A stretch of 64,000 nt of DNA from Propionivibrio dicarboxylicus (GTDB taxonomy: Bacteria; Pseudomonadota; Gammaproteobacteria; Burkholderiales; Rhodocyclaceae): the NCBI GenBank assembly GCA_945902805.1, contig CAMDMZ010000005.1, forward strand, positions 1 to 64,000, in the 5' to 3' direction. Made by a program: the position numbers and the translations under genes. Below the pieces are notes generated by a model, which saw only the letters and a program-made list of their open reading frames with translations, made no database searches and was not told the origin of the DNA. Below are positions 1 through 7,848 of the stretch, one piece after another (the stretch's first letter is position 1; the number at the start of each line of letters is the position of its first letter).

Positions 1-1
1 T

Positions 2-613
2 GAGTACCGCAACCTGGGGGCGACGACGGTCGACATCAGCCTGCCGAATTCCGGCCTCTCGGTGCCCGCCTATTACGTGATCGCCCCGGCCGAAGCCTCA
101 TCGAATCTGTCGCGCTTCGATGGCGTCCGCTACGGTTATCGTGCACCAGAGTACAGCGACCTCAACGACATGTACGCCAAGAGTCGCGCCCAGGGCTTTG
201 GCGCCGAAGTGAAGCGCCGCATCCTGATTGGCACCTATGTGCTGTCGCATGGCTACTACGATGCCTATTACCTGCAGGCACAGAAGATTCGCCGTCTGAT
301 CGCCGCCGACTTTACGGCAGCATTCAACGAATGCGATGTCATCATGGGACCGACCTCGCCCTCGGTGGCCTTCGCGTTTGGCGCCAAAAGTGCCGATCCG
401 GTGCAGATGTATCTGTCCGACATCTACACCATCTCGACCAATCTCGCCGGTCTGCCGGGAATGTCCTTGCCATGTGGATTCGGCCAGGGCCACATGCCGG
501 TGGGTTTACAGATCATCGGTCCCTGGTTTGGTGAGGCGAAGATGTTGAACGTGGCACATAAATACCAGCAGATGACCGACTGGCACACGCGGATGCCGGA
601 GGGGGTGAAATGA
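2..613 (+). CDS. gatA: Glutamyl/aspartyl-tRNA amidotransferase subunit A, C-terminal part (partial)
   Basis: This is the 3' end of gatA; the frame is open to the window edge, so the start and the Ser-Ser-Lys amidase centre lie outside. GatA releases ammonia from glutamine so that GatB can convert Glu-tRNA(Gln) or Asp-tRNA(Asn) into the amidated form. The visible segment has typical GatA C-terminal signatures: [20 protein letters not shown] near the left edge, then [34 protein letters not shown] and the final [14 protein letters not shown] with [11 protein letters not shown]. Its stop codon overlaps the gatB start (ATGA), implying translational coupling in a gatCAB operon; gatC is presumably upstream, outside the window. 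Confidence 0.96.
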   Translation, partial: EYRNLGATTVDISLPNSGLSVPAYYVIAPAEASSNLSRFDGVRYGYRAPEYSDLNDMYAKSRAQGFGAEVKRRILIGTYVLSHGYYDAYYLQAQKIRRLIAADFTAAFNECDVIMGPTSPSVAFAFGAKSADPVQMYLSDIYTISTNLAGLPGMSLPCGFGQGHMPVGLQIIGPWFGEAKMLNVAHKYQQMTDWHTRMPEGVK

Positions 614-2070
614 ACAGGGAAGCGCAGTGGGAAGTCGTTATCGGGCTGGAAACCCACGCTCAGTTGCAAACGAAATCAAAGATCTTTTCCGGTGCGTCGA
701 CCGCTTTTGGCGCCGAACCCAACCGTCAAGCCTGCGCGGTGGACATCGCGCTGCCCGGTGTGTTGCCGGTGCTCAACCGCGAAGCCGTGGTTTGTGCCAT
801 CAAGTTTGGTCTGGCGGTGGATGCAGCAATCGCGCCGCGTTCGATTTTCGCCCGCAAGAATTACTTCTACCCGGATCTGCCCAAGGGCTACCAGATCAGC
901 CAGTTCGAGATTCCGGTGGTTCTGGGCGGTGGTTTGGCCATACGCGTCGGCGAAACCGAAAAATTCGTTCATCTCACCCGTGCTCATCTGGAAGAGGATG
1001 CGGGTAAGTCACTGCACGAGGATTTTCACGGCAAGACTGGCATTGATCTGAATCGGGCTGGCACACCGTTACTGGAAATTGTCACCGAGCCCGACATGTG
1101 TTCCAGCGCCGAGGCTGTAGCTTATGCCAAAGCGCTGCATTCGTTGGTGACCTGGATCGGGATTTGCGACGGCAACATGCAGGAAGGCAGCTTCCGTTGT
1201 GATGCCAACGTTTCGGTGCGTAGACCTGGCGCCCCGCTCGGCACGCGGCGCGAGATCAAGAACCTCAATTCCTTCCGCTTTTTGCAGCAGGCGATCGACT
1301 ACGAAATTCAGTGGCAGATCAATGAGATCGAGGAAGGTCGCAAGATTCAGCAGGCCACGGTGCTTTTTGATCCCGACACGGGCGAAACGCGTTCCATGCG
1401 CAGCAAGGAAGATGCGCACGATTACCGCTACTTCCCCGATCCTGACCTGCTGCCGCTCGAAATTACGCCGGCATGGATCGCCGAGGTCAAGGCCGGACTA
1501 CCGGAATTACCGCAGGCCATGCAGCAGCGATTGCAGGCCGAATTCGGCCTTTCGCCTTACGACGCAGCGGTTTTGACCGCTCAACGTGCAGTTGCCGATT
1601 TCTTTCAAAAGACGGTCGCGCTGGTGGGTACGGCACAGGCCAAGCTGGTAGCGAACTGGCTCCAGGGCGAAGTCTCGGCACGCTTGAATCGCGAAGAGCG
1701 CGATATGGCAGATGCGCCGATTTCGCCGGAGCAACTGGCCGGCCTGATCGCACGCGTTGCTGACAACACGATCTCAAACAATATCGCCAAGAAAGTGTTC
1801 GATGCCTTGTGGAACGGTGAAGGCGGAGATCAGGCAAATGCGGCCGACCAGATCATCGAAAAACAAGGGCTGAAGCAGATTACCGACAGCGGTGCGATCG
1901 AGAAAATCATCGACGAGGTACTCGCCGCCAATCAGAAGTCGGTTGAGGAGTTCCGCGCTGGCAAGGAAAAAGCCTTCAATGCGCTGGTCGGCCAGGCCAT
2001 GAAGGCAACCAAGGGAAAAGCCAATCCGCAGCAGGTCAATGACCTGCTGAAGCTGAAACTAGGCTCCTGA
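610..2070 (+). CDS. gatB: Aspartyl/glutamyl-tRNA amidotransferase subunit B
   Basis: Full-length GatB (486 aa, normal size). It binds misacylated Glu-tRNA(Gln)/Asp-tRNA(Asn), phosphorylates the side chain with ATP and amidates it with ammonia from GatA. The sequence opens with [20 protein letters not shown], followed by [20 protein letters not shown] and the [15 protein letters not shown] segment that are diagnostic of the catalytic domain. The C-terminal 150 residues form the YqeY-like tRNA-binding tail. The ATG overlaps the gatA stop by four bases. Presence of GatAB suggests that at least one of the Gln or Asn tRNAs is charged indirectly in this organism. Confidence 0.98.
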   Translation: MNREAQWEVVIGLETHAQLQTKSKIFSGASTAFGAEPNRQACAVDIALPGVLPVLNREAVVCAIKFGLAVDAAIAPRSIFARKNYFYPDLPKGYQISQFEIPVVLGGGLAIRVGETEKFVHLTRAHLEEDAGKSLHEDFHGKTGIDLNRAGTPLLEIVTEPDMCSSAEAVAYAKALHSLVTWIGICDGNMQEGSFRCDANVSVRRPGAPLGTRREIKNLNSFRFLQQAIDYEIQWQINEIEEGRKIQQATVLFDPDTGETRSMRSKEDAHDYRYFPDPDLLPLEITPAWIAEVKAGLPELPQAMQQRLQAEFGLSPYDAAVLTAQRAVADFFQKTVALVGTAQAKLVANWLQGEVSARLNREERDMADAPISPEQLAGLIARVADNTISNNIAKKVFDALWNGEGGDQANAADQIIEKQGLKQITDSGAIEKIIDEVLAANQKSVEEFRAGKEKAFNALVGQAMKATKGKANPQQVNDLLKLKLGS

Positions 2071-2832
2071 TTATTTCTTGACGGGTGACGGTGTAGCGGG
2101 AGCCGTCGGAGCCGCTGGAGCTGCAGCGGCCGGCGCCGCAGGGGCCGTTGGTGCAGCAGGAGCGGCCGGCGCGTCGGCGGCCAAGGGCGTAATGGTGGCT
2201 GGCCCCGGATTGACGATACCTTTCAGTTCGCGGAATTTCTTTCTTTCCTCTTCGAACTGCTGCCGTGTTTTGTCGATTGCGGCCTTGTGTGCGCTCAACG
2301 CATCCTGCTTGGCCTTGAGATCGGCCTCGGTATCGGTGATCTGCTTCTTGAGTTGCGGCGGTAGTGCCTTGTTCTTGTAGAACTCTTTTTCTTTATCTAC
2401 CTGGGCGCGATTCTTGGTCGATTCGGCCAGCTGCTTCTCGGCCTGATCAATCTGGGTCTGGACTTCTCTCACCGCGCGGTCGCGTGCCGAATCGATATCT
2501 TTCTCGGTCGAGTAAGTCGATAGAAGGGCCAGATTCCGGCGCCGTTCTTCCGTGCGTTTCAACTCGTCCTCGGCCTTCTTGGCCATCTCGGCTTCGCGCT
2601 TCGCAAGTTGGGCGGCGGTCATAGGCGCCTCTTTGCGACTGACCACAAAGCCGCGCTCGTCGCGTTCTTCATAGGCGCGTTTGGCACAACCCGGCGGCAG
2701 AAAATCGCCGCACACCTTGCGTCCCTGTTCGTCGTCGCAGCAAAAAATACGGGCTTGGCTCCAGGCAGCAGAGGGTGCCAGGGCGGCGCCCAAGGCAGAG
2801 CCGAGCAGTAATACGAGGGGGGCAAGGCGCAT
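2071..2832 (-). CDS. Secreted coiled-coil protein with Ala/Pro-rich tail
   Basis: A 253-aa protein of unknown function. Residues 1-27 are a clear Sec signal peptide ending A-W-S-Q-A. The mature N-terminus has a small cysteine-rich module (FCCDDEQGRKVCGDFLPPGC) resembling the DUF4124-like heads of periplasmic proteins. Residues 75-205 are charged and heptad-like (many K/E/Q/R), predicting a long coiled coil. The last 45 residues are almost entirely Ala/Pro, a disordered tail that may span the periplasm. Its stop codon directly abuts the convergent gatB stop with no spacer, so any terminator must lie within coding DNA. The product is inferred to be periplasmic; no function is claimed. Confidence 0.8.
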   Translation of the reverse strand: MRLAPLVLLLGSALGAALAPSAAWSQARIFCCDDEQGRKVCGDFLPPGCAKRAYEERDERGFVVSRKEAPMTAAQLAKREAEMAKKAEDELKRTEERRRNLALLSTYSTEKDIDSARDRAVREVQTQIDQAEKQLAESTKNRAQVDKEKEFYKNKALPPQLKKQITDTEADLKAKQDALSAHKAAIDKTRQQFEEERKKFRELKGIVNPGPATITPLAADAPAAPAAPTAPAAPAAAAPAAPTAPATPSPVKK

Positions 2833-2855
2833 GAGAGTCTCCCTAGGAAATGCGA

Positions 2856-3491
2856 TCAGACACCGTAGCGGGTGCGATAGGCGTGCACAGCGTCGAGGTT
2901 GCGTTCAAGTTCCGGATGTCCGCCAAGATAGTCGATCAGGTCAGCCAGACGAGCCACGCTTACCACGGGAATGCCATAGCTTTTCTCGACTTCCTGGGTC
3001 GCAGAAAGCTCGGTTTGGCCACGTTCCTGGCGATCGAGCGCAATCACCACTGCCGCCGGGGTGGCGCCTGCGGCGCGAATCAGCTCGACCGATTCACGCA
3101 CCGAGGTGCCAGCGGAAATCACGTCGTCGATGATCAACACGCGGCCTTTGAGCGGCGCACCAACCACGGTGCCACCCTCGCCATGATCCTTGGCTTCCTT
3201 GCGGTTGTAGGCATAAGGCGTGTTGCGGCCCAAGCGTGCCAGCGCCACAGCAGTACCGGCGGCCAGCGGAATGCCCTTGTAGGCTGGCCCGAAAAGGACA
3301 TCGAATTCGATACCAGAGGCCTGAATCGCCAAGGCGTAGAAATCACACAGACGCCCGAGCGAGGCGCCGTCGTTGAACAATCCGGCGTTGAAGAAATAGG
3401 GCGAGAGCCGCCCCGCTTTGGTGGTGAATTCACCAAAACGCAAAACGCCTTGAGCGCAGGCGAAGGCTATGAAATCGCGACTAAAATCCAT
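2856..3491 (-). CDS. pyrE: Orotate phosphoribosyltransferase
   Basis: 211 aa, the usual length for PyrE, which joins orotate to PRPP to make OMP in pyrimidine synthesis. The PRPP-binding loop [13 protein letters not shown] sits at about residues 118-130 and is preceded by the typical [11 protein letters not shown] and the flexible-loop region [12 protein letters not shown]. The ATG at the right-hand end gives M-D-F-S-R-D-F, a standard N-terminus. Divergent from xth with only about 40 bp between the starts, so the two promoters must overlap. Further pyrimidine genes (pyrB, pyrR, pyrC') lie about 46 kb away, so the pathway is not clustered here. Confidence 0.97.
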   Translation of the reverse strand: MDFSRDFIAFACAQGVLRFGEFTTKAGRLSPYFFNAGLFNDGASLGRLCDFYALAIQASGIEFDVLFGPAYKGIPLAAGTAVALARLGRNTPYAYNRKEAKDHGEGGTVVGAPLKGRVLIIDDVISAGTSVRESVELIRAAGATPAAVVIALDRQERGQTELSATQEVEKSYGIPVVSVARLADLIDYLGGHPELERNLDAVHAYRTRYGV

Positions 3492-3533
3492 GGAATCTTC
3501 CTGTTTTTGGTCATTCTACATGCTACGCGAATC

Positions 3534-4316
3534 ATGCTTCGTATTGTCTCGCTGAACCTCAACGGCATCCGCTCCGCCGCCGCTAAGGGCGCTTTCGACT
3601 GGCTTGCGCAACAGGACGCGGACATCGTCTGCGTGCAGGAATTGAAAGCCCAGTTGAGCGATATTCCCGCCGTCCCGCCAGCACCGACTTTTGCGTGGAG
3701 TGCGTTTCATCCGGCGCAGAAGAAGGGCTACAGCGGTGTCGGCATTTTCGCCAAGCGAGCGCCTGATGCTGTGATTGAAGGCTTTGGCAATCCGGAATTC
3801 GATGCCGAAGGTCGTTACCTGCAGGCCGATTTTGGCAATCTTTCGGTGGTATCGCTTTACCTGCCGTCGGGGTCGAGCTCGGAAGAACGCCAGCATGCGA
3901 AATTTCGCTGCATGGAGGAAATCTGGCCGCGCTTTCAGCAACTCGCTGCAAGCGGACGCGAAGTTGTCATTTGCGGCGACTGGAATATCGCGCATACCGA
4001 AAAAGATCTCAAGAACTGGAAATCCAACCAGAAGAATTCCGGTTTTTTACCCGAGGAACGCGCCTGGTTGTCGCGTTTGTTTGGCGAGCAAGGTTGGGTC
4101 GATGCCCATCGCAAGCTGGAGCCGGAAGCTACTGGCGAGGCCTACACCTGGTGGTCGAATCGCGGCCAGGCCTGGGCCAAGAATGTGGGTTGGCGGATTG
4201 ATTACCAAATCGCGACCAGCGGCATTGCGGCCACGGCAAAGAGGGCGAACGTATACAAAGCGCAGCGCTTTTCTGATCACGCACCGCTGACGATCGATTA
4301 CGACTGGGATTTCTGA
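3534..4316 (+). CDS. xth: Exodeoxyribonuclease III
   Basis: About 260 aa, matching ExoIII-type AP endonucleases that nick abasic sites and digest duplex DNA 3'-5'. The frame is open far upstream, but the homologous start is MLRIVSLNLNGIRSAA, chosen here. Conserved metal and catalytic motifs are visible: NLNGIR, VQELKAQ, KKGYSGVGI, GDWNIAHTEKDLKN, WRIDYQ and the terminal SDHAPL histidine. Residues 46-53 (AVPPAPTF) are encoded by a copy of the dispersed 25-bp repeat, inserted in frame in the loop after VQELKAQ. The 3' end overlaps the convergent TVP38-rhodanese gene by 19 bp. Confidence 0.95.
   Translation: MLRIVSLNLNGIRSAAAKGAFDWLAQQDADIVCVQELKAQLSDIPAVPPAPTFAWSAFHPAQKKGYSGVGIFAKRAPDAVIEGFGNPEFDAEGRYLQADFGNLSVVSLYLPSGSSSEERQHAKFRCMEEIWPRFQQLAASGREVVICGDWNIAHTEKDLKNWKSNQKNSGFLPEERAWLSRLFGEQGWVDAHRKLEPEATGEAYTWWSNRGQAWAKNVGWRIDYQIATSGIAATAKRANVYKAQRFSDHAPLTIDYDWDF
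3669..3692 (+). repeat. Dispersed 25-bp repeat, copy 1 (inside xth)
   Basis: A match to the family consensus (GCCGTCYCGCCAGC then RCCGACTTTT) inside the xth reading frame, translated as AVPPAPTF. It lies in the loop between the VQELKAQ motif and KKGYSGVG, so the enzyme probably tolerates it. Confidence 0.85.
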
Positions 4317-5287
4317 TTCAGGATTGTCTCGACCGGCCATCCCTTGGCAATCCAGGCCGTCATGCCGCCCTGAATGATCTGGGCATCCGTAAAACCGGCG
4401 TCCAGCAACACCTTGGCGGCCTTTGCGGAACGTCGATCGGTGCGACAAACCAGGCGAATCGGGCGTGCCTTGCGGTCGTGCAGATCGGCCAAATGCGCGG
4501 GCAGCTCTTCCAAGGGCAGATTGCGGGCAGCGGCAATGTGGCCCTGTTCGCCAATGAAATCGGCGGCGGTGCGCACATCCAATACCAGGACGTCGGCAGC
4601 GGCATCGAGTTGTTGCTTTAGCGATTCCACGCTGAGCATCGGTTTTTCGCGCAGTTTGCGCACGAAGCGCGGCAGAAAGGCGACGGCGGAAAGCAGCGCC
4701 AGGGCGATCAGGATGTTGCGGATCATGCCCTCGCCGCCACCCAGCGCCTGGCGCCCGGCATGGCCTAGCCAGGTGTAGGCCAGGGCGCCGGGCAACATGA
4801 ATATCCAGGTAGCCAGCACATAGGCGAGGAAGGGAATACGTGTCAGCCCCAGAGCGTAGTTCAGCAGGTTGAAGGGGAACACGGGCACTAGGCGCACGAA
4901 GGCGACGAAGCGCCAGCCTTCGCTGGTGACGCCGGCGTTGAGTTTGGTCAGACGCGGCCCGGCGCGTTGAGTCACCCAGTCGGCGCCGAGGTAACGGGCG
5001 ATCAGGAAGGCAATTGTTGCACCGATGGTCGCACCGGTCAGATTCCACAGCGTGCCCCAGACGGGACCGAACACGGCGCCACCGGCGAGCGTCAAAATCG
5101 AGCCGGGCAGGAACAAGATCGTCGCCAGCGCATACAAGGCCATGAACAGCGCGGGTCCGGCGGCGCCGGCACCTTCCACCCAGGCTTGCAGCGCAGACTC
5201 ATCAAAACGATCACGCAGGGCGATGGCCGCGCCGACGGCGACCAGCAGAATCAATCCCAACATCCCGCGTAAAACGGCTTTGTTCAT
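4298..5287 (-). CDS. TVP38/TMEM64 (DedA-like) membrane protein fused to a rhodanese domain
   Basis: 329 aa when started at MNKAVLRGML; a longer open frame exists, but this ATG overlaps the upstream hydroxylase stop (ATGA), the usual sign of coupling. Residues 1-205 are a polytopic TVP38/SNARE-associated domain with the family motif FLPGSILTLAGGAVFG and the LVPVFPFNLLNYALG segment. Residues 220-325 are a rhodanese domain with its active-site loop VCRTDRRS (cysteine about 281) facing the cytoplasm by topology. Rhodaneses carry sulfane sulfur as a cysteine persulfide. The fusion and the adjacent cysteine desulfurase and DsrE-like genes suggest a membrane-anchored step in sulfur transfer; that role is inference. 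Confidence 0.88.
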   Translation of the reverse strand: MNKAVLRGMLGLILLVAVGAAIALRDRFDESALQAWVEGAGAAGPALFMALYALATILFLPGSILTLAGGAVFGPVWGTLWNLTGATIGATIAFLIARYLGADWVTQRAGPRLTKLNAGVTSEGWRFVAFVRLVPVFPFNLLNYALGLTRIPFLAYVLATWIFMLPGALAYTWLGHAGRQALGGGEGMIRNILIALALLSAVAFLPRFVRKLREKPMLSVESLKQQLDAAADVLVLDVRTAADFIGEQGHIAAARNLPLEELPAHLADLHDRKARPIRLVCRTDRRSAKAAKVLLDAGFTDAQIIQGGMTAWIAKGWPVETILNQKSQS

Positions 5288-6147
5288 CCTGAGTCCTTGT
5301 CTGAAAAGTGGCGTCGATTGATGGCGTAATCGGTGATCTCGCCGCGAAACGGCAACAGCAGCATGCCATCCAGACGTGCTACGTCGCGTGGATCGTTGAA
5401 TTCGCGGATGCCGATGGTCATGCCGAGTTGTCCGCTGCGCGGCTGGTCGCGGTAAGTGCCGAACAGGCGATCCCACCAGGTCAGGCTGAAGCCGAAGTTG
5501 GAATTGGTCTCGTCGTCCTCAACCGAGTGATGCACGCGATGCATGTCTGGTGTCACCAGAACCCAGCGCAGAAGGCGATCAAGCGCCGGTGGCAAGCCGA
5601 TATTGCCGTGGTTGAACATGGCTGTGGCGTTGAGCATGATTTCGAAAATCACCACGGCAACGACCGGCGCTCCGAGCACGACGATGGTGGCGAACTTGAT
5701 CAGGAGCGACAGAATAATTTCGATGGGATGAAAACGTGCCCCGGTCGTGACATCGTAATCCGGGTCGGCGTGATGCACCCGATGCAGGCGCCACAAGAGC
5801 GGGACGGCGTGGACCATGACGTGCTGCAACCAGATGATGAAATCCATGGCGATCACGCTCAATGGAATGGCCAGGCTGGCGGGTACCTGGAAGTGATTCA
5901 GCAGCCCCCAACCGTTTCTGGCACAAAACAGCGCCATGCCGGCACCGGCGAGCGGGAAAAGTAGCCGCAGCACGAACGTATTGAGGACCACCAGGCCAAG
6001 ATTGCTGGTCCAGCGCAATGGTTTTGAAACGGTCAGCGCACGGCGCGGCGCCAGCACCTCCCAGGTGGCGATGACGGCGAACACGCCGAGAAAGAAGCCG
6101 AGGCGGATGATGGGTTCGTTGCTCAGGATGATTTGTTCGATGTTCAT
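5284..6147 (-). CDS. Fatty acid hydroxylase / sterol desaturase family membrane protein
   Basis: 287 aa integral membrane protein of the di-iron fatty-acid hydroxylase superfamily. The histidine boxes that bind the two irons are visible: HVMVH (about 109-113), HRVHH (122-126) and a second MHRVHHS near residue 212 followed by NFGFSLTWWDRLFGTY, a signature of this bacterial branch. Four to five hydrophobic segments surround them. These enzymes hydroxylate or desaturate lipid chains; the substrate cannot be read from sequence. It sits between the cysteine desulfurase and the TVP38-rhodanese gene on the same strand. A repeat copy lies just upstream of its Shine-Dalgarno (GAGGTGA). Confidence 0.9.
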   Translation of the reverse strand: MNIEQIILSNEPIIRLGFFLGVFAVIATWEVLAPRRALTVSKPLRWTSNLGLVVLNTFVLRLLFPLAGAGMALFCARNGWGLLNHFQVPASLAIPLSVIAMDFIIWLQHVMVHAVPLLWRLHRVHHADPDYDVTTGARFHPIEIILSLLIKFATIVVLGAPVVAVVIFEIMLNATAMFNHGNIGLPPALDRLLRWVLVTPDMHRVHHSVEDDETNSNFGFSLTWWDRLFGTYRDQPRSGQLGMTIGIREFNDPRDVARLDGMLLLPFRGEITDYAINRRHFSDKDSG

Positions 6148-6159
6148 CGGTTCACCTCG

Positions 6160-6183
6160 AAAAGTCGGTTCTGGCGAGACGGC
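6160..6183 (-). repeat. Dispersed 25-bp repeat, copy 2 (intergenic)
   Basis: Reverse-orientation copy (AAAAGTCGGTTCTGG, then CGAGACGGC) between the cysteine desulfurase stop and the hydroxylase start, ending only a few bases from the hydroxylase ribosome binding site. Confidence 0.85.
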
Positions 6184-6197
6184 GCTACGACCTAATG

Positions 6198-7340
6198 TCA
6201 GGTCGTCAGCCGCCGCCAGGCGTCGATCAGTGCCTCGGCCGCCGTCTCGATGTCGGCTGCCGTTGTGTCATGTCCGACCGAGAGACGAACGGCACCGCGT
6301 GCACGCGCCGGATCGCAGCACATGGCGGCCAGCACGCCGCTGACGGCATCGGCGTGGGCACGGGCATGGCAGGCCGAGCCGACGGAGGCCGATACCCATT
6401 CGGCACAGGCGGCCAGCAGGTCGCGGCCCGATACCGCCGGGAAGGACACATGCAGCGTATTCGGCAAGCGCTGCTCGGGATGGCCGTTGAGCTGCAAGCC
6501 GGGGATGGCCGCGAGCAGCCGTTGATGCAAGTCATCGCGCATTTTTGCGAGGGTGTGTCTGGCAGCCGGCAGGCGTTCGCGCGCCAGCCGCGCGGCCGTC
6601 CCGATGCCGACGATGTGGGGTATGTTTTCGGTCCCTGGTCGCAGGTTGTGTTCCTGATCGGCGCCGAACAGGATCGGCTTCAACGGCGTACCACGGCGCA
6701 CATAGAGCGCGCCGATTCCCTTCGGTGCGTAGAACTTGTGCCCGGCAAGAGTGAGCAGATCCACGCCCAGACTGTCGACGTCGAGCGCAAGTTTGCCGGC
6801 GGACTGCGCTGCATCCGTGTGCATCAAACTACCGTTTGCGTGGGCCAGGGCGGCGATCTCGGCCACCGGCTGTAACGTACCGACTTCGTTATTGGCGTGC
6901 ATCACCGAGACCAGCGCGGTGTCGGGTCGCAACACTGCGGCGATATCGGCCGGATCGACGCGACCGGTGGCATCGACCGCGACGATGCTGACGTCCCAGC
7001 TGAGTTCGCGCAGATAGAGCGCCGGCTGCATCACGGCCGGATGTTCGATGGCGCTGATGACGATATGGCGCTTGTGTGGCAAGGCACGGGCGACGCCAAG
7101 TAGGGCCAGGTTGTTGGCTTCGGTGGCGCTGCCGGTGAACACCATCTCGTCGGTTTGGGCACCGAGCAGCTGCGCCAACTCGGCACGTGCTGCGGCGACC
7201 GCGTGCCGAGCCCGTTCGCCGCGTTCATGCGCCGACGACGGATTGCCGAACTCGGTTTGCAGGAACGGCAGCATGGCCGCCGCCACTTCTGGCGCGATGG
7301 GCGTTGTGGCGTTGTAGTCGAGGTAGACAGGCTCGCTCAT
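6198..7340 (-). CDS. Cysteine desulfurase (NifS/IscS class V aminotransferase fold)
   Basis: 380 aa PLP enzyme that removes sulfur from cysteine to form a persulfide. Motifs in order: YLDYNATTP start, GNPSSAHERG, TGSATEANNLAL, the HANNEVGTLQP and HTDAAQSAGK cofactor segments, the PLP lysine in LAGHKFYAPKG (Lys about 202) and the catalytic cysteine in GSACHAR (Cys about 324). It is not beside isc or suf scaffold genes. Instead it follows a DsrE-like gene by 39 bp on the same strand, with an ArsR-rhodanese regulator divergent, so it probably serves a dedicated sulfur relay rather than housekeeping Fe-S assembly (inference). No symbol assigned because IscS/NifS/SufS orthology is unclear. Confidence 0.92.
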   Translation of the reverse strand: MSEPVYLDYNATTPIAPEVAAAMLPFLQTEFGNPSSAHERGERARHAVAAARAELAQLLGAQTDEMVFTGSATEANNLALLGVARALPHKRHIVISAIEHPAVMQPALYLRELSWDVSIVAVDATGRVDPADIAAVLRPDTALVSVMHANNEVGTLQPVAEIAALAHANGSLMHTDAAQSAGKLALDVDSLGVDLLTLAGHKFYAPKGIGALYVRRGTPLKPILFGADQEHNLRPGTENIPHIVGIGTAARLARERLPAARHTLAKMRDDLHQRLLAAIPGLQLNGHPEQRLPNTLHVSFPAVSGRDLLAACAEWVSASVGSACHARAHADAVSGVLAAMCCDPARARGAVRLSVGHDTTAADIETAAEALIDAWRRLTT

Positions 7341-7379
7341 GGACGATAGTTCAAGTCAGAAGATTAGGACCTTGTCGGC

Positions 7380-7709
7380 TCAGACGGTCCATTCGGTTAG
7401 TTGCGCCAGGGTGCTGCGTTTGGCGCCTTCGACCAAATCGCCTTCGTTCAGACCACGGGCATCCATGCAGGTGCCACAGACACCTACTTCGGCATTTTTG
7501 CGCGCCACCATGACCAGCATGTCACCGGCGTTGTAGTAGCCCGTGGGTAGCTTTTGCCCATTCCGGGCGCACGCGGCAGCGTCACCCATGAGGAAGACTT
7601 TGACTACCTGGCCCTCGCACTTGGCCAGCGAAATCGCCAGGCGTAGCGCGTTGTAGCTGCGTTCGGTGCCGTAGGGTGCGTCGTTGAGGATGAAAAGCGT
7701 ATTGGCCAT
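7380..7709 (-). CDS. DsrE/DsrF-like sulfur-relay protein
   Basis: 109-aa DsrE-fold protein. The N-terminus MANTLFILNDAPYGTERSYNALRLA and the dipeptide-rich ending GVCGTCMDARG (Cys about 78 and 81) match the small DsrE family that carries sulfur on a conserved cysteine. A very strong Shine-Dalgarno (AAGGAGGG, five bases before the ATG) and a good sigma-70 promoter precede it. It is the first gene of the run leading into the cysteine desulfurase, and is divergent from the ArsR-rhodanese gene. Likely function: acceptor of persulfide sulfur from the neighbouring desulfurase or rhodaneses, inferred from family and context. Confidence 0.88.
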   Translation of the reverse strand: MANTLFILNDAPYGTERSYNALRLAISLAKCEGQVVKVFLMGDAAACARNGQKLPTGYYNAGDMLVMVARKNAEVGVCGTCMDARGLNEGDLVEGAKRSTLAQLTEWTV

Positions 7710-7734
7710 GTTCCCTCCTTTTATCCAATAACAA

Positions 7735-7750
7735 TCTAACGATCGTTAGA
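7735..7750. promoter_or_regulatory. Perfect 16-bp palindrome, candidate operator
   Basis: TCTAACGATCGTTAGA is a perfect palindrome between the -10 box and the ribosome binding site of the DsrE-like gene. It covers or abuts the expected transcription start, an ideal place for a repressor. The divergent ArsR-rhodanese gene is the obvious candidate regulator; binding is inferred, not shown. Confidence 0.65.
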
Positions 7751-7752
7751 CT

Positions 7753-7781
7753 AATATGCTCGGCAATGACGCTCTTGTCAA
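7753..7781 (-). promoter_or_regulatory. Sigma-70 promoter of the DsrE-desulfurase run
   Basis: On the minus strand a perfect -35 (TTGACA) is followed after 17 bases by CATATT (4 of 6 matches to TATAAT), directly upstream of the palindrome. Confidence 0.55.
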
Positions 7782-7813
7782 TGGCGACAGCGCCATCAAC
7801 GCGATACCGGGAT

Positions 7814-7842
7814 TTGACAGAAACCTACTCACTGCCTAGATT
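7814..7842 (+). promoter_or_regulatory. Sigma-70 promoter of the ArsR-rhodanese gene (leaderless)
   Basis: TTGACA, a 17-base spacer and TAGATT. The -10 ends six bases before the ATG and no Shine-Dalgarno is visible, so the transcript is predicted to start at or beside the start codon. Confidence 0.5.
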
Positions 7843-7848
7843 TCGCCT

